Of a stretch of DNA of 33,064 bases, positions 25,145-33,013 are shown piece after piece. Position numbers and translations under genes: made by a program. The notes under the pieces were generated by a model that ran no database searches, was not told the DNA's origin, and worked only from the letters and a program-made list of their open reading frames with translations. The stretch comes from Dorea sp. D27 (lineage in GTDB: Bacteria; Bacillota; Clostridia; Lachnospirales; Lachnospiraceae): contig NZ_KQ236748.1 in NCBI RefSeq assembly GCF_001185345.1, positions 1 to 33,064 of the forward strand. The letters run 5' to 3'. Within the stretch, counting starts at the first letter, position 1; each line of letters opens with the position of its first letter.

Positions 25145-26498
25145 CTTTTTCTCCTCCGTCTACTTCTATTTCCAGAATTCTTTTCGTATGTTCCGTGACC
25201 TGATATTTCTGATTCTGTCTGCCACCAATTACCCACATGATATGGTGTCCGTCAGCCACGAGCCAGATGCGGTCCCGTTCCTCCCGTGGTATCTTTTCAT
25301 TGATAAAATACTGTTTCAGCTTCTGGGTCCTGCCGTTCCTGTCGATAGTAATATAATCTCCAGGTTCCCGATGCCTCATTTTAACAGTATTCTTTATTAT
25401 ATCATAATCAAACCATTTCGTGTAGGGGGTTTTGGGAAATGTTCTCATCTCTGGCGTCCTCTCTATCACACGGCACGATATATGCAAATCTTCCGTATCT
25501 TCCTCCCCGCCGGTCTCCTGTTCTTCCTTCGTAAACCTGATGCCTTCATAACACCTTCCCGCCGTTACGCCGTAAGGGAGGGATATCCGTCTTCCCACCT
25601 GTTTATCCATAAGTTCTCTGACAAGCCTTACATGGACGGCTTCTATATCCTTGCTTTTCCCTGCTGCCTGGCACAGTATGCTGTGCAGCACGTATGGTTT
25701 CAGCGCCTCCGGCGTATGCCCAAATGCGTCTTTCTGAAGCAATATTCCGCCTGCTTCGTCCGCGCATATACATGCTTTCTTATATTTACCGGCCTCTATT
25801 TCCACATATGTTCCCAACAGGCGCATCTGCCTCATCGTCTCTGCCATATGGTCGGACGACTGCACATTAATTTCCGCCTCCAGGTAAGGGATAACGTGGT
25901 TGCGAATCTTATTACGGGCGTATCCATCCTCCAGATTTGTTTCATCCGTACAATATGATATTCCCCGTTCTTCAAGATATGATTCCACTTCTTTCCTTTT
26001 CAGGCATAAAAGTGGATGTATCCACACTCCTTCTGCCGGAGGGATACCCCCGATTCCTTTCAATCCGGTCCCCCTGCACAGGTTGAGCATCAGCGTCTCT
26101 ACGTTATCATTCTGGTGGTGTGCAAGTGCTATCTTCGTGCCGCCCTTCTGCTTCAGCACTTTCAGGAACGCAGCCCGGCGCACTTCCCGGCCCGCTTCTT
26201 CCTCCGTAAGCTTATGCAGCTTGGCATACGCTTTTACATCTTCATGGAAGATTTCAAGCTCGATTTCCTGTTCCCGGCATATCCTCTCAACATATCCCGC
26301 ATCTCTGTCTGCGCTGTCTGCACGCAGGCCGTGGTGGACATGGACCGCAGTGACCGAAAAGCCTAGCTCTTTTTTCAGTTCCAGCAGCACGAAAAGAAGG
26401 CATATGGAATCTGCTCCTCCCGATATGCCTGCTATTACGATATCTGACTGCTGCAGCATATGATGCTCTGCCGCATACTCTCTGACACGTTGATACAT
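25089..26498 (-). CDS. tilS: tRNA(Ile) lysidine synthetase
   Basis: This 469-aa enzyme modifies C34 of the AUA-reading tRNA(Ile) to lysidine, which is essential for correct decoding. The N-type ATP pyrophosphatase domain starts with the PP-loop motif SGGADS (about 26-31), then VHVHHGLRADSADRD and the ALAHHQNDNVETLMLNL stretch (about 123-139). A linker and the C-terminal TilS domain (KTVKMRHREPGDYI...KLKQYFINEKIPREERDRIWLV) follow. Full-length for a firmicute TilS. The last 18 codons overlap hpt. A promoter is visible upstream at 26534-26562. Confidence 0.97.
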   Translation of the reverse strand: MYQRVREYAAEHHMLQQSDIVIAGISGGADSICLLFVLLELKKELGFSVTAVHVHHGLRADSADRDAGYVERICREQEIELEIFHEDVKAYAKLHKLTEEEAGREVRRAAFLKVLKQKGGTKIALAHHQNDNVETLMLNLCRGTGLKGIGGIPPAEGVWIHPLLCLKRKEVESYLEERGISYCTDETNLEDGYARNKIRNHVIPYLEAEINVQSSDHMAETMRQMRLLGTYVEIEAGKYKKACICADEAGGILLQKDAFGHTPEALKPYVLHSILCQAAGKSKDIEAVHVRLVRELMDKQVGRRISLPYGVTAGRCYEGIRFTKEEQETGGEEDTEDLHISCRVIERTPEMRTFPKTPYTKWFDYDIIKNTVKMRHREPGDYITIDRNGRTQKLKQYFINEKIPREERDRIWLVADGHHIMWVIGGRQNQKYQVTEHTKRILEIEVDGGEKDGRDCKGIVVGRRSCKED

Positions 26499-26533
26499 GT
26501 TTATCCACCAGTTCTTATATTTTTCTTATCTTA

Positions 26534-26562
26534 AATATATAGAAGTTCTTCCTAAAATGCAA
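26534..26562 (-). promoter_or_regulatory. promoter of tilS-hpt-ftsH
   Basis: On the minus strand the −35 box is TTGCAT (26562-26557), the spacer is 17 bp and the −10 box is TATATT (26539-26534). It lies in the 71-bp gap between spoIIE and tilS. Confidence 0.6.
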
Positions 26563-26569
26563 GTTTTCC

Positions 26570-27973
26570 TCACAGTTTCCACATTCCAACCGCAAGCACG
26601 GTCATATCGTCTATCGGAACTTCCCCTGTCCATTCCAGCACCTGTCCCAGGATATGGTGTGCCAGCTCCTTCGGATTGACAATATTTGAGCCCTGGATAA
26701 ATGTGCTCATGAGGACGTCCTGTTCGCCCACGGGAAGGGCATCCATGACACCGTCCGTGACCATGATTATAAAGTCGCCTGATTCCAGCTCTTTTTCTAC
26801 AGATTCTATCTCAATATCCTGTATGACGCCGATGGGCAGCGTCGTGGAGCTGATCCTTTCCACGCCTTCTTTCCTTTTGATAAATGTGGTGGATGCACCT
26901 GCCTTCACGAATTCGCATTTGCCACTGTATAGGTCGAACAGGCTTACGTCGATCGTGGAAAAACGTACTTCTTCCCTGCCGATGACAAGAGCCGTATTCA
27001 TCATCTGGATTGCCGTCTTTACCGGAAAGCCCGCCTCCAGAAGTTCTTCCAGCATCTCTACGACCATCGTGCTTTCGCGCAGGGCATCCTCTCCGGAACC
27101 CATGCCGTCCGACAGCGCAACGCCTTTCTTTCCGCCCGGCAGATCGGTCATGAGGAAGGTATCTCCTGATATCTTCTCACAGCCTTTCCCAATCTTGGCC
27201 ACGCCCTGCAGCGTATGGTATCTGGCACCTTCCACGCAGGCGACCGTGCAGTAATCTTCCCCGATGATGGGCCGTTCCCCCTGCTCGAGCATCATGACTC
27301 GTCCCACACATCTTCCAATCTCCGTGGCCAGCTCTTTTGTCGCGATACAGTGGCCCTTCGATGCCTTTACGGTAACATGAATCTCGTACTTTCCTTCTGC
27401 GGTAACAAAGAATACCGAAGAAAGCATACGCACACCGAACTTTTTCAGATGATTCTTCAGCTTTTTCTCAAGATGCTCATCCTCAAATATACCTGCATCC
27501 AGCTCTCTTGTCGTATACTGTATCATTCTTGCAAAACTGTTGAGCTGGATTGCATAGCCTTCCCGGTTCTGGACAATCCTGTTGTTCCAGAGCAGTATCT
27601 GTTTGGCATTTTCAAACACTTCCAGCGTCTCCCGCAGGAACCGGGGCGCTGAGATACATTTCTTCTGGAGCTTCCTCTTGATCTCTACATTCAGCTCTGC
27701 CCCGTACTCCTCCACCGTGCATAATATCTCATATAGCATCTGGTAGGTATGTACTCTGTTCTCGCCGAGGCACCATTCCTTTTTCTCGCAGTTCTCGCAT
27801 ACTTTATCTGTTATCTTTACAAACATGTCTTCAATCTCTTCTTTCGAAAACGTTCCTTTGTAGTCTTCCAGCGTAAGGAATGTCCGGGACAGGTGCATGA
27901 GCGAATCCGCGAACTTGTCCATCTGTATGACATAAGGGTTCAGGAAAGTCCCCTTTTCTTTTACTTCAGCCAT
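26570..27973 (-). CDS. spoIIE: SpoIIE-type PP2C phosphatase lacking the membrane domain
   Basis: This is a 467-aa protein. In Bacillus, SpoIIE dephosphorylates SpoIIAA to activate SigF in the forespore and also touches FtsZ. Here residues about 10-250 match the SpoIIE middle region, including the Cys cluster CENCEKKEWCL (59-69). The C-terminal PP2C domain has SDGMGSGEDA (288-297) and MVTDGVMDA, with Asp residues for two metal ions. Bacillus SpoIIE (827 aa) starts with about ten membrane helices; none are present, and upstream DNA is only a structured repeat and the divIC terminator. The start is ATG 27973 behind GGGGGAG; the open frame continues upstream through the repeat but that part has no ribosome site or plausible protein. 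Position divIC-spoIIE-tilS supports identity. Confidence 0.93.
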   Translation of the reverse strand: MAEVKEKGTFLNPYVIQMDKFADSLMHLSRTFLTLEDYKGTFSKEEIEDMFVKITDKVCENCEKKEWCLGENRVHTYQMLYEILCTVEEYGAELNVEIKRKLQKKCISAPRFLRETLEVFENAKQILLWNNRIVQNREGYAIQLNSFARMIQYTTRELDAGIFEDEHLEKKLKNHLKKFGVRMLSSVFFVTAEGKYEIHVTVKASKGHCIATKELATEIGRCVGRVMMLEQGERPIIGEDYCTVACVEGARYHTLQGVAKIGKGCEKISGDTFLMTDLPGGKKGVALSDGMGSGEDALRESTMVVEMLEELLEAGFPVKTAIQMMNTALVIGREEVRFSTIDVSLFDLYSGKCEFVKAGASTTFIKRKEGVERISSTTLPIGVIQDIEIESVEKELESGDFIIMVTDGVMDALPVGEQDVLMSTFIQGSNIVNPKELAHHILGQVLEWTGEVPIDDMTVLAVGMWKL

Positions 27974-28004
27974 TATAGCTCCCCCTTTAATATATTCTCG
28001 CGAA

Positions 28005-28118
28005 GGCAGCGAGCCTAGTGGACATGCTTGCATATCCGCTAGGCGGCTGCCCGTGGGGTCCAAGACCCCGTTGTGCTGCAGCTTTGATGCCCCGTTGCTC
28101 GCAGCGGGGTCTTGGACC
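28005..28118. repeat. GC-rich element with two large hairpins upstream of spoIIE
   Basis: Hairpin one: GGCAGC (28005-28010) with GCTGCC (28046-28051), CCTAG (28014-28018) with CTAGG (28039-28043), and a near-perfect GGACATGC/GCATATCC inside. Hairpin two: GGTCCAAGACCCCG (28057-28070) pairs perfectly with CGGGGTCTTGGACC (28105-28118), enclosing a GCTGC/GCAGC stem. Base composition is far above that of the neighbours. It looks like an intergenic palindromic repeat rather than a riboswitch, but no second copy is in this window. Confidence 0.7.
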
Positions 28119-28124
28119 GAACAT

Positions 28125-28158
28125 AAAAAAGCTTTAGGAATACAATTTCCTAAAGCTT
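28125..28158 (-). terminator. terminator after divIC
   Basis: AAGCTTTAGGAA (28129-28140) pairs perfectly with TTCCTAAAGCTT (28147-28158) around 6 nt; on the minus strand the stem ends in a run of T (28130-28125). It separates divIC from spoIIE transcription. Confidence 0.92.
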
Positions 28159-28185
28159 CATCATCCGTGTTTTCTATCATCTAAT

Positions 28186-28509
28186 CTATTTTGCCTTGAA
28201 TATGATCTCACCTTCGTGGACGAGACCGAGTTTTTCCCTTGCCACGTCTTCTACATATTCATCCGTACCTACGTAATCTTCCAGCTCGTCTATCTTGGAC
28301 GCCCGGCTTTTCTCTTCTTTTATCTGCTTCTTAAGCTCTGTCTCCTGTGCCACATAGGATTTTTCCTTCGCGCGGAGCGTTATCCCGTTGACGGACACCA
28401 TTACGAGCAGCAGCAGTATGACTGAACTGATAGCCAGTACACTTCTTTTGTGCCGCTGGACACGTTTTTTCTGCCGTCTCCTGCGACTCTTTTGTTTGAT
28501 TCCATTCAT
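28186..28509 (-). CDS. divIC: septum formation protein DivIC/FtsL-like
   Basis: This is a 107-aa bitopic division protein of the FtsB/DivIC family. A very basic N-terminus (KQKSRRRRQKKRVQRHKR) precedes one membrane helix (about 25-42, VLAISSVILLLLVMVSV). A coiled coil follows (YVAQETELKKQIKEEKSRASKIDELE) and then the typical DivIC end DEYVEDVAREKLGLVHEGEIIFK. In Bacillus it forms a complex with FtsL and DivIB at the septum. The start (MNGIKQK) follows GGGTGAG; an upstream in-frame extension was rejected. It lies after yabQ and before spoIIE as in Bacillus. Confidence 0.94.
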   Translation of the reverse strand: MNGIKQKSRRRRQKKRVQRHKRSVLAISSVILLLLVMVSVNGITLRAKEKSYVAQETELKKQIKEEKSRASKIDELEDYVGTDEYVEDVAREKLGLVHEGEIIFKAK

Positions 28510-28572
28510 TGTTATACTCACCCTTTTTTCCGGCCCGGAAGCCAGAATATTCACCCATTAATCATAATAATA

Positions 28573-28926
28573 TTATCTTTTTTTACCCGATTTATCAATA
28601 GTTTTGGACGAATTCTTTTTGGAGCGGGCGTACATTTTTTTGTGTAATTTTTCAGCCTGCCGGATTAAAAAAGCAGCCAAAACGGCTCCAAGCACAACAC
28701 CTAGTATAAAATACCATCGGATGCTACCATCACTTGTATGGTAAATTTGCACAAACAAGTACAGCGCCGAACCGATCCAGAATAAGAAATCTTCTGCCCC
28801 TATCGCAGCAAGGCTGTGTCTTACAATCTCTCTGAAGCTGCTGATGCACTTATATACAAGGCGCACGATTGCACCAGACAATACGGCCAGTACAAATACG
28901 ATAAATTCTTCCCTTATTCCCGGCAT
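28573..28926 (-). CDS. yabQ: spore cortex biosynthesis protein YabQ
   Basis: This is a 117-aa integral membrane protein. Hydrophobic segments are seen at about 8-24, 40-58 and 68-88, followed by a basic tail (KLHKKMYARSKKNSSKTIDKSGKKR). The early GAIVRLVYKCISSFR between helices is typical of YabQ. In Bacillus YabQ is made under SigE in the mother cell and is needed for cortex formation. It begins 6 bp after the yabP stop codon, in the conserved yabP-yabQ-divIC order. The sequence itself is short and variable, so the call leans on context. Confidence 0.88.
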   Translation of the reverse strand: MPGIREEFIVFVLAVLSGAIVRLVYKCISSFREIVRHSLAAIGAEDFLFWIGSALYLFVQIYHTSDGSIRWYFILGVVLGAVLAAFLIRQAEKLHKKMYARSKKNSSKTIDKSGKKR

Positions 28927-28932
28927 ACGCAG

Positions 28933-29223
28933 CTACCTGAACAGTTTGGAAAACAGATTCTCCCCTTGCTTTCCTCCTGCATGGACTTCTGAATACGCGA
29001 TACTGTCGATATTGCCGGACAGATCGACCTCGCCTTTCTCTAGGCTCAGCCGGTTTACATGAAGGTCCGTCCCTTTTACCATCATCATGCCCTGCTCCGT
29101 CTCCAGAAGAATCTCGTTCAAATCAAAAGATAATACGTCGATAACGCCCGTTACCAGGCTGGTTTTTCTATTATTAACTACCAGCTTATGTCCTTTTTGT
29201 ACTGGTCTCTCTTCCATGTGCAT
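28933..29223 (-). CDS. yabP: sporulation protein YabP
   Basis: This is a 96-aa soluble protein of the YabP/YqfC family. The conserved core is HKLVVNNRKTSLVTGVIDVLSFDLNEILLETEQGMMMVKGTDLHVNRLSLEKGEVDLSG (described in pieces: a β-strand pair, the GV.DV.SFD turn, and the LEKGEV.L.G end). In Bacillus it is a SigE-dependent gene. Here a CATATGAT reminiscent of a SigE −10 box lies about 25 bp upstream of the start, without a convincing −35. The start ATG at 29223 follows GAAAGG. It is followed by yabQ. Confidence 0.9.
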   Translation of the reverse strand: MHMEERPVQKGHKLVVNNRKTSLVTGVIDVLSFDLNEILLETEQGMMMVKGTDLHVNRLSLEKGEVDLSGNIDSIAYSEVHAGGKQGENLFSKLFR

Positions 29224-29266
29224 CACAACCTTTCTTCATAATCATATGACAGGTTGTTCTTCTTTA

Positions 29267-29506
29267 TTACAAATATCTGAACAGGTCCTTTGCCTCTTCT
29301 TTTTTCGTCGTTTCCTGGATATCCAGCACTTCCACCTTCACTGCTTTTGTGCCGAACTGGATCTCTATGATATCTCCCGCCTTAACTTTTACCGAAGCTT
29401 TGGCGACGCTTCCGTTTACCGTCACCCTTCCTGCGTCGCAGGCTTCGTTGGCAACGGTCCTGCGCTTGATGAGCCTGGATACTTTTAAGAATTTATCTAA
29501 CCGCAT
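29267..29506 (-). CDS. rqcP: S4-domain RNA-binding protein RqcP (YabO)
   Basis: This is a 79-aa protein made almost wholly of an S4 RNA-binding domain: MRLDKFLKVSRLIKRRTVANEACDAGRVTVNG (the αL motif), then AKASVKVKAGDIIEIQFG. Bacterial RqcP/Hsp15-like proteins bind peptidyl-tRNA on stalled 50S subunits and work with RqcH to add C-terminal alanine tails. Its place directly before yabP-yabQ-divIC matches Bacillus yabO. The start follows AGGAGGG. A GGGGAC palindrome lies 33 bp upstream, so its promoter is unclear. Confidence 0.95.
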   Translation of the reverse strand: MRLDKFLKVSRLIKRRTVANEACDAGRVTVNGSVAKASVKVKAGDIIEIQFGTKAVKVEVLDIQETTKKEEAKDLFRYL

Positions 29507-29538
29507 ACGCCTACCCTCCTGAATGTGATTTTTAGCGG

Positions 29539-29584
29539 TGGTGGGGGGACAGGCCCCTTCTGAAAGGGGCCTGTCCCCCCACCA
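29539..29584. repeat. REPIN-like palindromic element, copy 3
   Basis: Two perfect 21-bp arms (29539-29559 and 29564-29584) around a 4-nt loop, each containing GGGGGGACAGGCCCC. It lies between the HU terminator and rqcP. It shares the GGGGAC module with the copies near 8.65 and 12.49 kb. Confidence 0.9.
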
Positions 29585-29597
29585 TCCCGTTCCAACT

Positions 29598-29628
29598 AAA
29601 AAAGTAGAGAGCAGTATGCTCTCTACTT
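29598..29628 (-). terminator. terminator of the HU gene
   Basis: AAGTAGAGAGC (29602-29612) pairs perfectly with GCTCTCTACTT (29618-29628) around a 5-nt loop, followed on the minus strand by a T run (29603-29598). It lies 19 bp after the HU stop codon. Confidence 0.95.
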
Positions 29629-29646
29629 GATAACCGCTTTTAATCC

Positions 29647-29922
29647 TTATGCATTAACAGCGTCTTTTAATGCTTTACCAGCTTTGAATTTAGGAGCCTT
29701 GCATGCAGCAATCTTCATTGTCTTGCCTGTCTGTGGGTTTCTGCCCTCTCTTGCTGCTCTTTCGCTTACTTCAAATGTACCAAATCCTACTAACTGAATT
29801 TTCTCACCTTTTTTAAGTTCAGCTGTAACTACATCAACAAAAGCTTTTAAAGCTTTTTCTGAATCTTTCTTTGATAATTCTGCCTGCTCAGCGATAGCTG
29901 CTACTAATTCTGTTTTGTTCAT
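29647..29922 (-). CDS. hup: DNA-binding protein HU
   Basis: This 91-aa histone-like protein bends and compacts DNA as a dimer. The sequence shows the typical [12 protein letters not shown] start, the GFGTFEV strand, the DNA-contacting arm with [13 protein letters not shown] (the intercalating Pro of RNPQTG) and the terminal [12 protein letters not shown] helix. The start follows GAGGAGG. It has its own promoter and terminator, and an unusual hairpin with a T tract directly behind the transcription start (separate entry). The HU-rqcP-yabP order is conserved in clostridia. Confidence 0.98.
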   Translation of the reverse strand: MNKTELVAAIAEQAELSKKDSEKALKAFVDVVTAELKKGEKIQLVGFGTFEVSERAAREGRNPQTGKTMKIAACKAPKFKAGKALKDAVNA

Positions 29923-29980
29923 GGATAATTTCCTCCTCTTGTTTAGATATAGAATCCCTTACTAAAATTCTACAGTTTTT

Positions 29981-30018
29981 AAAAAACGGCGCACGCCTTC
30001 TTCCATGCGGCGTTGCCC
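29981..30018 (-). promoter_or_regulatory. terminator-like hairpin in the HU 5' leader
   Basis: On the minus strand GGGCAACGCC (30018-30009) pairs with GGCGTGCGCC (29997-29988), with one internal mismatch region, and the stem is followed by a run of six T (29986-29981). It begins within a few bases of the predicted HU start site and could be an attenuator, a 5' stabiliser, or the terminator of the upstream phosphoglucomutase transcript. Confidence 0.6.
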
Positions 30019-30027
30019 TTAGTTACT

Positions 30028-30056
30028 GTTATACCTTCTTTCCCTATGTTTGTCAA
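30028..30056 (-). promoter_or_regulatory. HU promoter
   Basis: On the minus strand the −35 box is a perfect TTGACA (30056-30051), the spacer is 17 bp and the −10 box is TATAAC (30033-30028). This gives a leader of about 100 nt. Confidence 0.85.
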
Positions 30057-30099
30057 GGGAATTTCGCAGTTTTTGCCGTATTTCCAAGGGTTTTACCGA

Positions 30100-31836
30100 T
30101 TATAACATCGTATTTATCATGGACAAAACTTCCTCGCCAAGCACACGTGATTTTTCATCTGCATCTTCCAGGGATGTCCCTTTTATGCCATAGTAAAATT
30201 TGACCTTTGGTTCTGTACCTGACGGTCTTACACAGAGCCATGCATCATCTGTCAGATCGTAGTACAGGACATTGGATGACGGCAGGCCGGTAGGTGTCAC
30301 CTCTCCTGTTGATATATCTTTGATAATATCTGCCTGATAGTCTCTTGCCTTCAGAACTCTGTATCCGCCTACTTCCATCGGAGGATTCTTCCGCAGCGTC
30401 TCCAGTATCTCCTGAATCTTCTGGAGTCCTTCGATACCCTTTAGCGTGATGGACTGGATAGAGTCTTTGTAGTACCCGTACCGCTCATACATGTCCACCA
30501 TCGCATCCCAGAGCGTCATACCCTTGGTCTTGTAGTATGCGGCGGCCTCGCACAGTGCCATAGTGGCAACGATCGCGTCCTTGTCCCTGGCATGTGTGCC
30601 AATCAGGCAGCCATAGCTTTCCTCGAACCCGAACAGGTACTGCCCTTTTCCGGTCGTCTCGAATCCGAGTATCTGCTGTCCGATATATTTAAATCCGGTC
30701 AGGACTTCTATCAGTCCCACATCGTAGCCTTTTGCAATCGCGTCGGCCATGTTGGATGTGACAATCGTCTTAATAAGGTATCCGTCCTCCGGGAGCTTTC
30801 CTTCTGCCGCCTTTCTCTGACCAAGCTCGTAATCCGCAAGGAGACAGCCTGACATATTTCCTGTAAGCACCTTGTACTCGCCTGATTTTGCGTCTTTGAC
30901 ATACACCCCGAGACGATCCGCATCCGGGTCTGTAGCAAGTACAAGATCTGCGTCCACCTCACGGGCCAGCTTTAGACCAAGGGTAAATGCCTCTTCCGCC
31001 TCCGGATTCGGGTAAGAGACGGTAGGGAATTCTCCGTCTGGAAGTTCCTGTTCTTTGACAATATAGACATTTTTGAATCCAAGTTCCTTCAATATCCTTC
31101 TTGCCGGTATATTTCCTGTTCCGTGGAGAGGGCTGTACACAATTTTCAGCTCGCTTCCCATCTTATCAATAGCGTCCTGATGGATGACCTGCTTCTTAAG
31201 CTCGGCGATGTAACCGTCATCCACGGCCGTTCCAATGACTTCGTACATTCCGGCTGCCTTCGCATCTTCAAGGCTCATCGTCTTCACTGTATTGTAGTCG
31301 GCGACTGCCTCTACCTCGTCCATAATTCCTTTGTCATGAGGCGGTGTAATCTGGGCGCCATCTTCCCAATATACTTTGTATCCGTTATATTCCGGCGGAT
31401 TGTGGCTGGCTGTGATATTGATGCCAGCGATACAGCCAAGGGTCCGCACGGCGTATGACAATTCTGGTGTCGGGCGGAGCGATTCAAAGACATATGCCTT
31501 GATGCCGTTAGCGGCAAGGCAGAGGGCTGCTTCATCTGCAAATTCCGGTGACATGCGTCTGGAATCGTATGCAACTGCAACTCCTCTGTCCTGTCCATTT
31601 TGTTTCATGATATAATTTGCAAGTCCTTGTGTGGCCTTCCTGACCGTATAGATATTCAGGCGGTTCGTTCCTGCTCCGATGATTCCTCTGAGACCTGCCG
31701 TACCGAACTCCAGGTCTTTATAGAAACGCTCTTTAATCTCGCTGTCATCTCCCTCAATTCCCTTCAGCTCTGCCTTTGTGCCTTCATCAAAATATGGATT
31801 TTCCAACCACTCCTTGTACTTTTCAAGATATCCCAT
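30100..31836 (-). CDS. pgcA: phosphoglucomutase / phosphomannomutase (α-D-phosphohexomutase)
   Basis: This 578-aa enzyme interconverts hexose 1- and 6-phosphates, feeding UDP-glucose and glycan synthesis. Visible family motifs are GTAGLRG near the N-terminus, the phosphoserine loop TASHNPPEYNGYK, the Mg loop DPDADRLGV, the sugar-binding GFEESYG and the phosphate-binding RPSGTEPKVKFYYG near the C-terminus. The size fits the PgcA type of Firmicutes. The start was set at MGYLEKYKEW, behind AGGAGGT; the 14-codon upstream extension was rejected. A promoter is visible upstream, reaching into the end of the CotS gene. Confidence 0.95.
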   Translation of the reverse strand: MGYLEKYKEWLENPYFDEGTKAELKGIEGDDSEIKERFYKDLEFGTAGLRGIIGAGTNRLNIYTVRKATQGLANYIMKQNGQDRGVAVAYDSRRMSPEFADEAALCLAANGIKAYVFESLRPTPELSYAVRTLGCIAGINITASHNPPEYNGYKVYWEDGAQITPPHDKGIMDEVEAVADYNTVKTMSLEDAKAAGMYEVIGTAVDDGYIAELKKQVIHQDAIDKMGSELKIVYSPLHGTGNIPARRILKELGFKNVYIVKEQELPDGEFPTVSYPNPEAEEAFTLGLKLAREVDADLVLATDPDADRLGVYVKDAKSGEYKVLTGNMSGCLLADYELGQRKAAEGKLPEDGYLIKTIVTSNMADAIAKGYDVGLIEVLTGFKYIGQQILGFETTGKGQYLFGFEESYGCLIGTHARDKDAIVATMALCEAAAYYKTKGMTLWDAMVDMYERYGYYKDSIQSITLKGIEGLQKIQEILETLRKNPPMEVGGYRVLKARDYQADIIKDISTGEVTPTGLPSSNVLYYDLTDDAWLCVRPSGTEPKVKFYYGIKGTSLEDADEKSRVLGEEVLSMINTML

Positions 31837-31869
31837 ACCTAAGTACCTCCTGTCTCTTATATGCTTCAT

Positions 31870-31898
31870 ATTATACAACAGGATTCTATAAATGGAAA
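31870..31898 (-). promoter_or_regulatory. promoter of the phosphoglucomutase gene
   Basis: On the minus strand the −10 box is TATAAT (31875-31870), the spacer is 17 bp and the −35 position reads TTTCCA (31898-31893), a weak match. It overlaps the 3' end of the CotS-family gene. Confidence 0.5.
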
Positions 31899-32977
31899 GA
31901 AAATATATTCTCCAAAAACCGCTTCTTTTCCTCTGTCTGCCTGATAGCCACGTTCAACTTCTCTATGCTTTTAACTGATATCCATGCTTTGTTCGAGTGA
32001 TAGTAGGAATCTGCGATTTTCCAGAACTTTTCCGGATATATGAGCCGGTTTTTTATATACTCTGTCTCCCCGGAGGATAACGGGCGTATGGCGGAATAGG
32101 CGTTAAGCATATTGTCACCGAGTCTCTCCTTCCAGCCGTGCTTTTCCATGACTTTCCTTAGAAAATAATACAGATCTTCTACCTGGATATCTATTTTGAA
32201 TTTGTCAAAATTTGTCGTGGCAATCCGGAGCGGCTCCCTGTTCATATGTCCTCCGTGTCCTTTGTAGTCAGGTCCCCTCGATACACTTCTGCCGGTTATT
32301 CCTCCCTGCGCTGTCTCGACGGGCACGGCAGTGCCTGAAAGTATAAGTATGTTATGATAATTATACTCGCCATGTGTCATGCATCTCTGTTCTATGCTGT
32401 CCCGGTACAGCGCGTCATAATCGGAGTGTTCCAATTCTTCCAGCGCAAGATCTGCCCACTGGTACATCTGGTCAAAATATTTTAAAAACGCAAATTCAAA
32501 TTCGCCCTTTGGAGAGAGGCCTCTCATGAACCTCCGTACCTTTTTCAGTTCGCGGTTATGGCGGATATACTCTTCTCCAAGGTGCGTACCTGCCGGCGCC
32601 CCCTCTTCCAGCCCACGGGACATAACGGTGTGAAGCTTGGCGAGGTTACCCGATGCCGCCAGCAGCTCTGCCGGTTTGCGTATGTCACATTCCCGCCCCT
32701 GATACCACTGCTTCAGTATATATTTGTTTCCGTCCTCTGCCGCGCTGACGTATTCGCCGTTCTTGTTCGGAAGAATCTCGTCGGTCCATTCATATCCCTG
32801 TTCCTTCAGATAGCCATACAGATTGCAAAGAGCAGGGATACGTTTCTCAGAAGACGTCACCTCCCGGAGCAGCAGAAGCCCCTGCCGCGTGTCGCATAAA
32901 ATAGCACCCCTTGTCTTACGGGTGCCGGTGACATCTATATTATATTGGTCTAATACATTTAGCTCATATTCTTGCAT
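31886..32977 (-). CDS. CotS-family spore coat kinase-like protein
   Basis: This is a 363-aa protein with the aminoglycoside-phosphotransferase-like fold of the CotS/YtaA/CotH-neighbour group found in spore coats. The N-lobe shows the Lys of KYILKQWYQGREC. The catalytic loop is THGEYNYHNIL (Glu where active kinases usually have Asp), and NFDKFKIDIQVEDLYYF is the metal-loop equivalent. Between these two motifs is an insertion of about 35 residues rich in Gly and Arg (including SVSRGPDYKGHGGHMN) that is not usual for the family. Start MQEYELN follows AGGGGAATGTT. A SigE-type promoter just upstream fits expression in the mother cell. Whether it has kinase activity is open. Confidence 0.88.
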   Translation of the reverse strand: MQEYELNVLDQYNIDVTGTRKTRGAILCDTRQGLLLLREVTSSEKRIPALCNLYGYLKEQGYEWTDEILPNKNGEYVSAAEDGNKYILKQWYQGRECDIRKPAELLAASGNLAKLHTVMSRGLEEGAPAGTHLGEEYIRHNRELKKVRRFMRGLSPKGEFEFAFLKYFDQMYQWADLALEELEHSDYDALYRDSIEQRCMTHGEYNYHNILILSGTAVPVETAQGGITGRSVSRGPDYKGHGGHMNREPLRIATTNFDKFKIDIQVEDLYYFLRKVMEKHGWKERLGDNMLNAYSAIRPLSSGETEYIKNRLIYPEKFWKIADSYYHSNKAWISVKSIEKLNVAIRQTEEKKRFLENIFSFHL

Positions 32978-33013
32978 AACATTCCCCTGCACTTTATATA
33001 ACATATTCTTTCT

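Noticed and set aside
28005..28118. T-box or other riboswitch upstream of spoIIE
   Set aside because: No T-box sequence, specifier loop or known aptamer core is visible; the palindromic layout fits a repeat element better.
27974..28180. N-terminal extension of spoIIE through the GC-rich repeat
   Set aside because: The frame is open by chance through the repeat; the internal ATG at 27973 has a strong ribosome site and the protein family match begins there.
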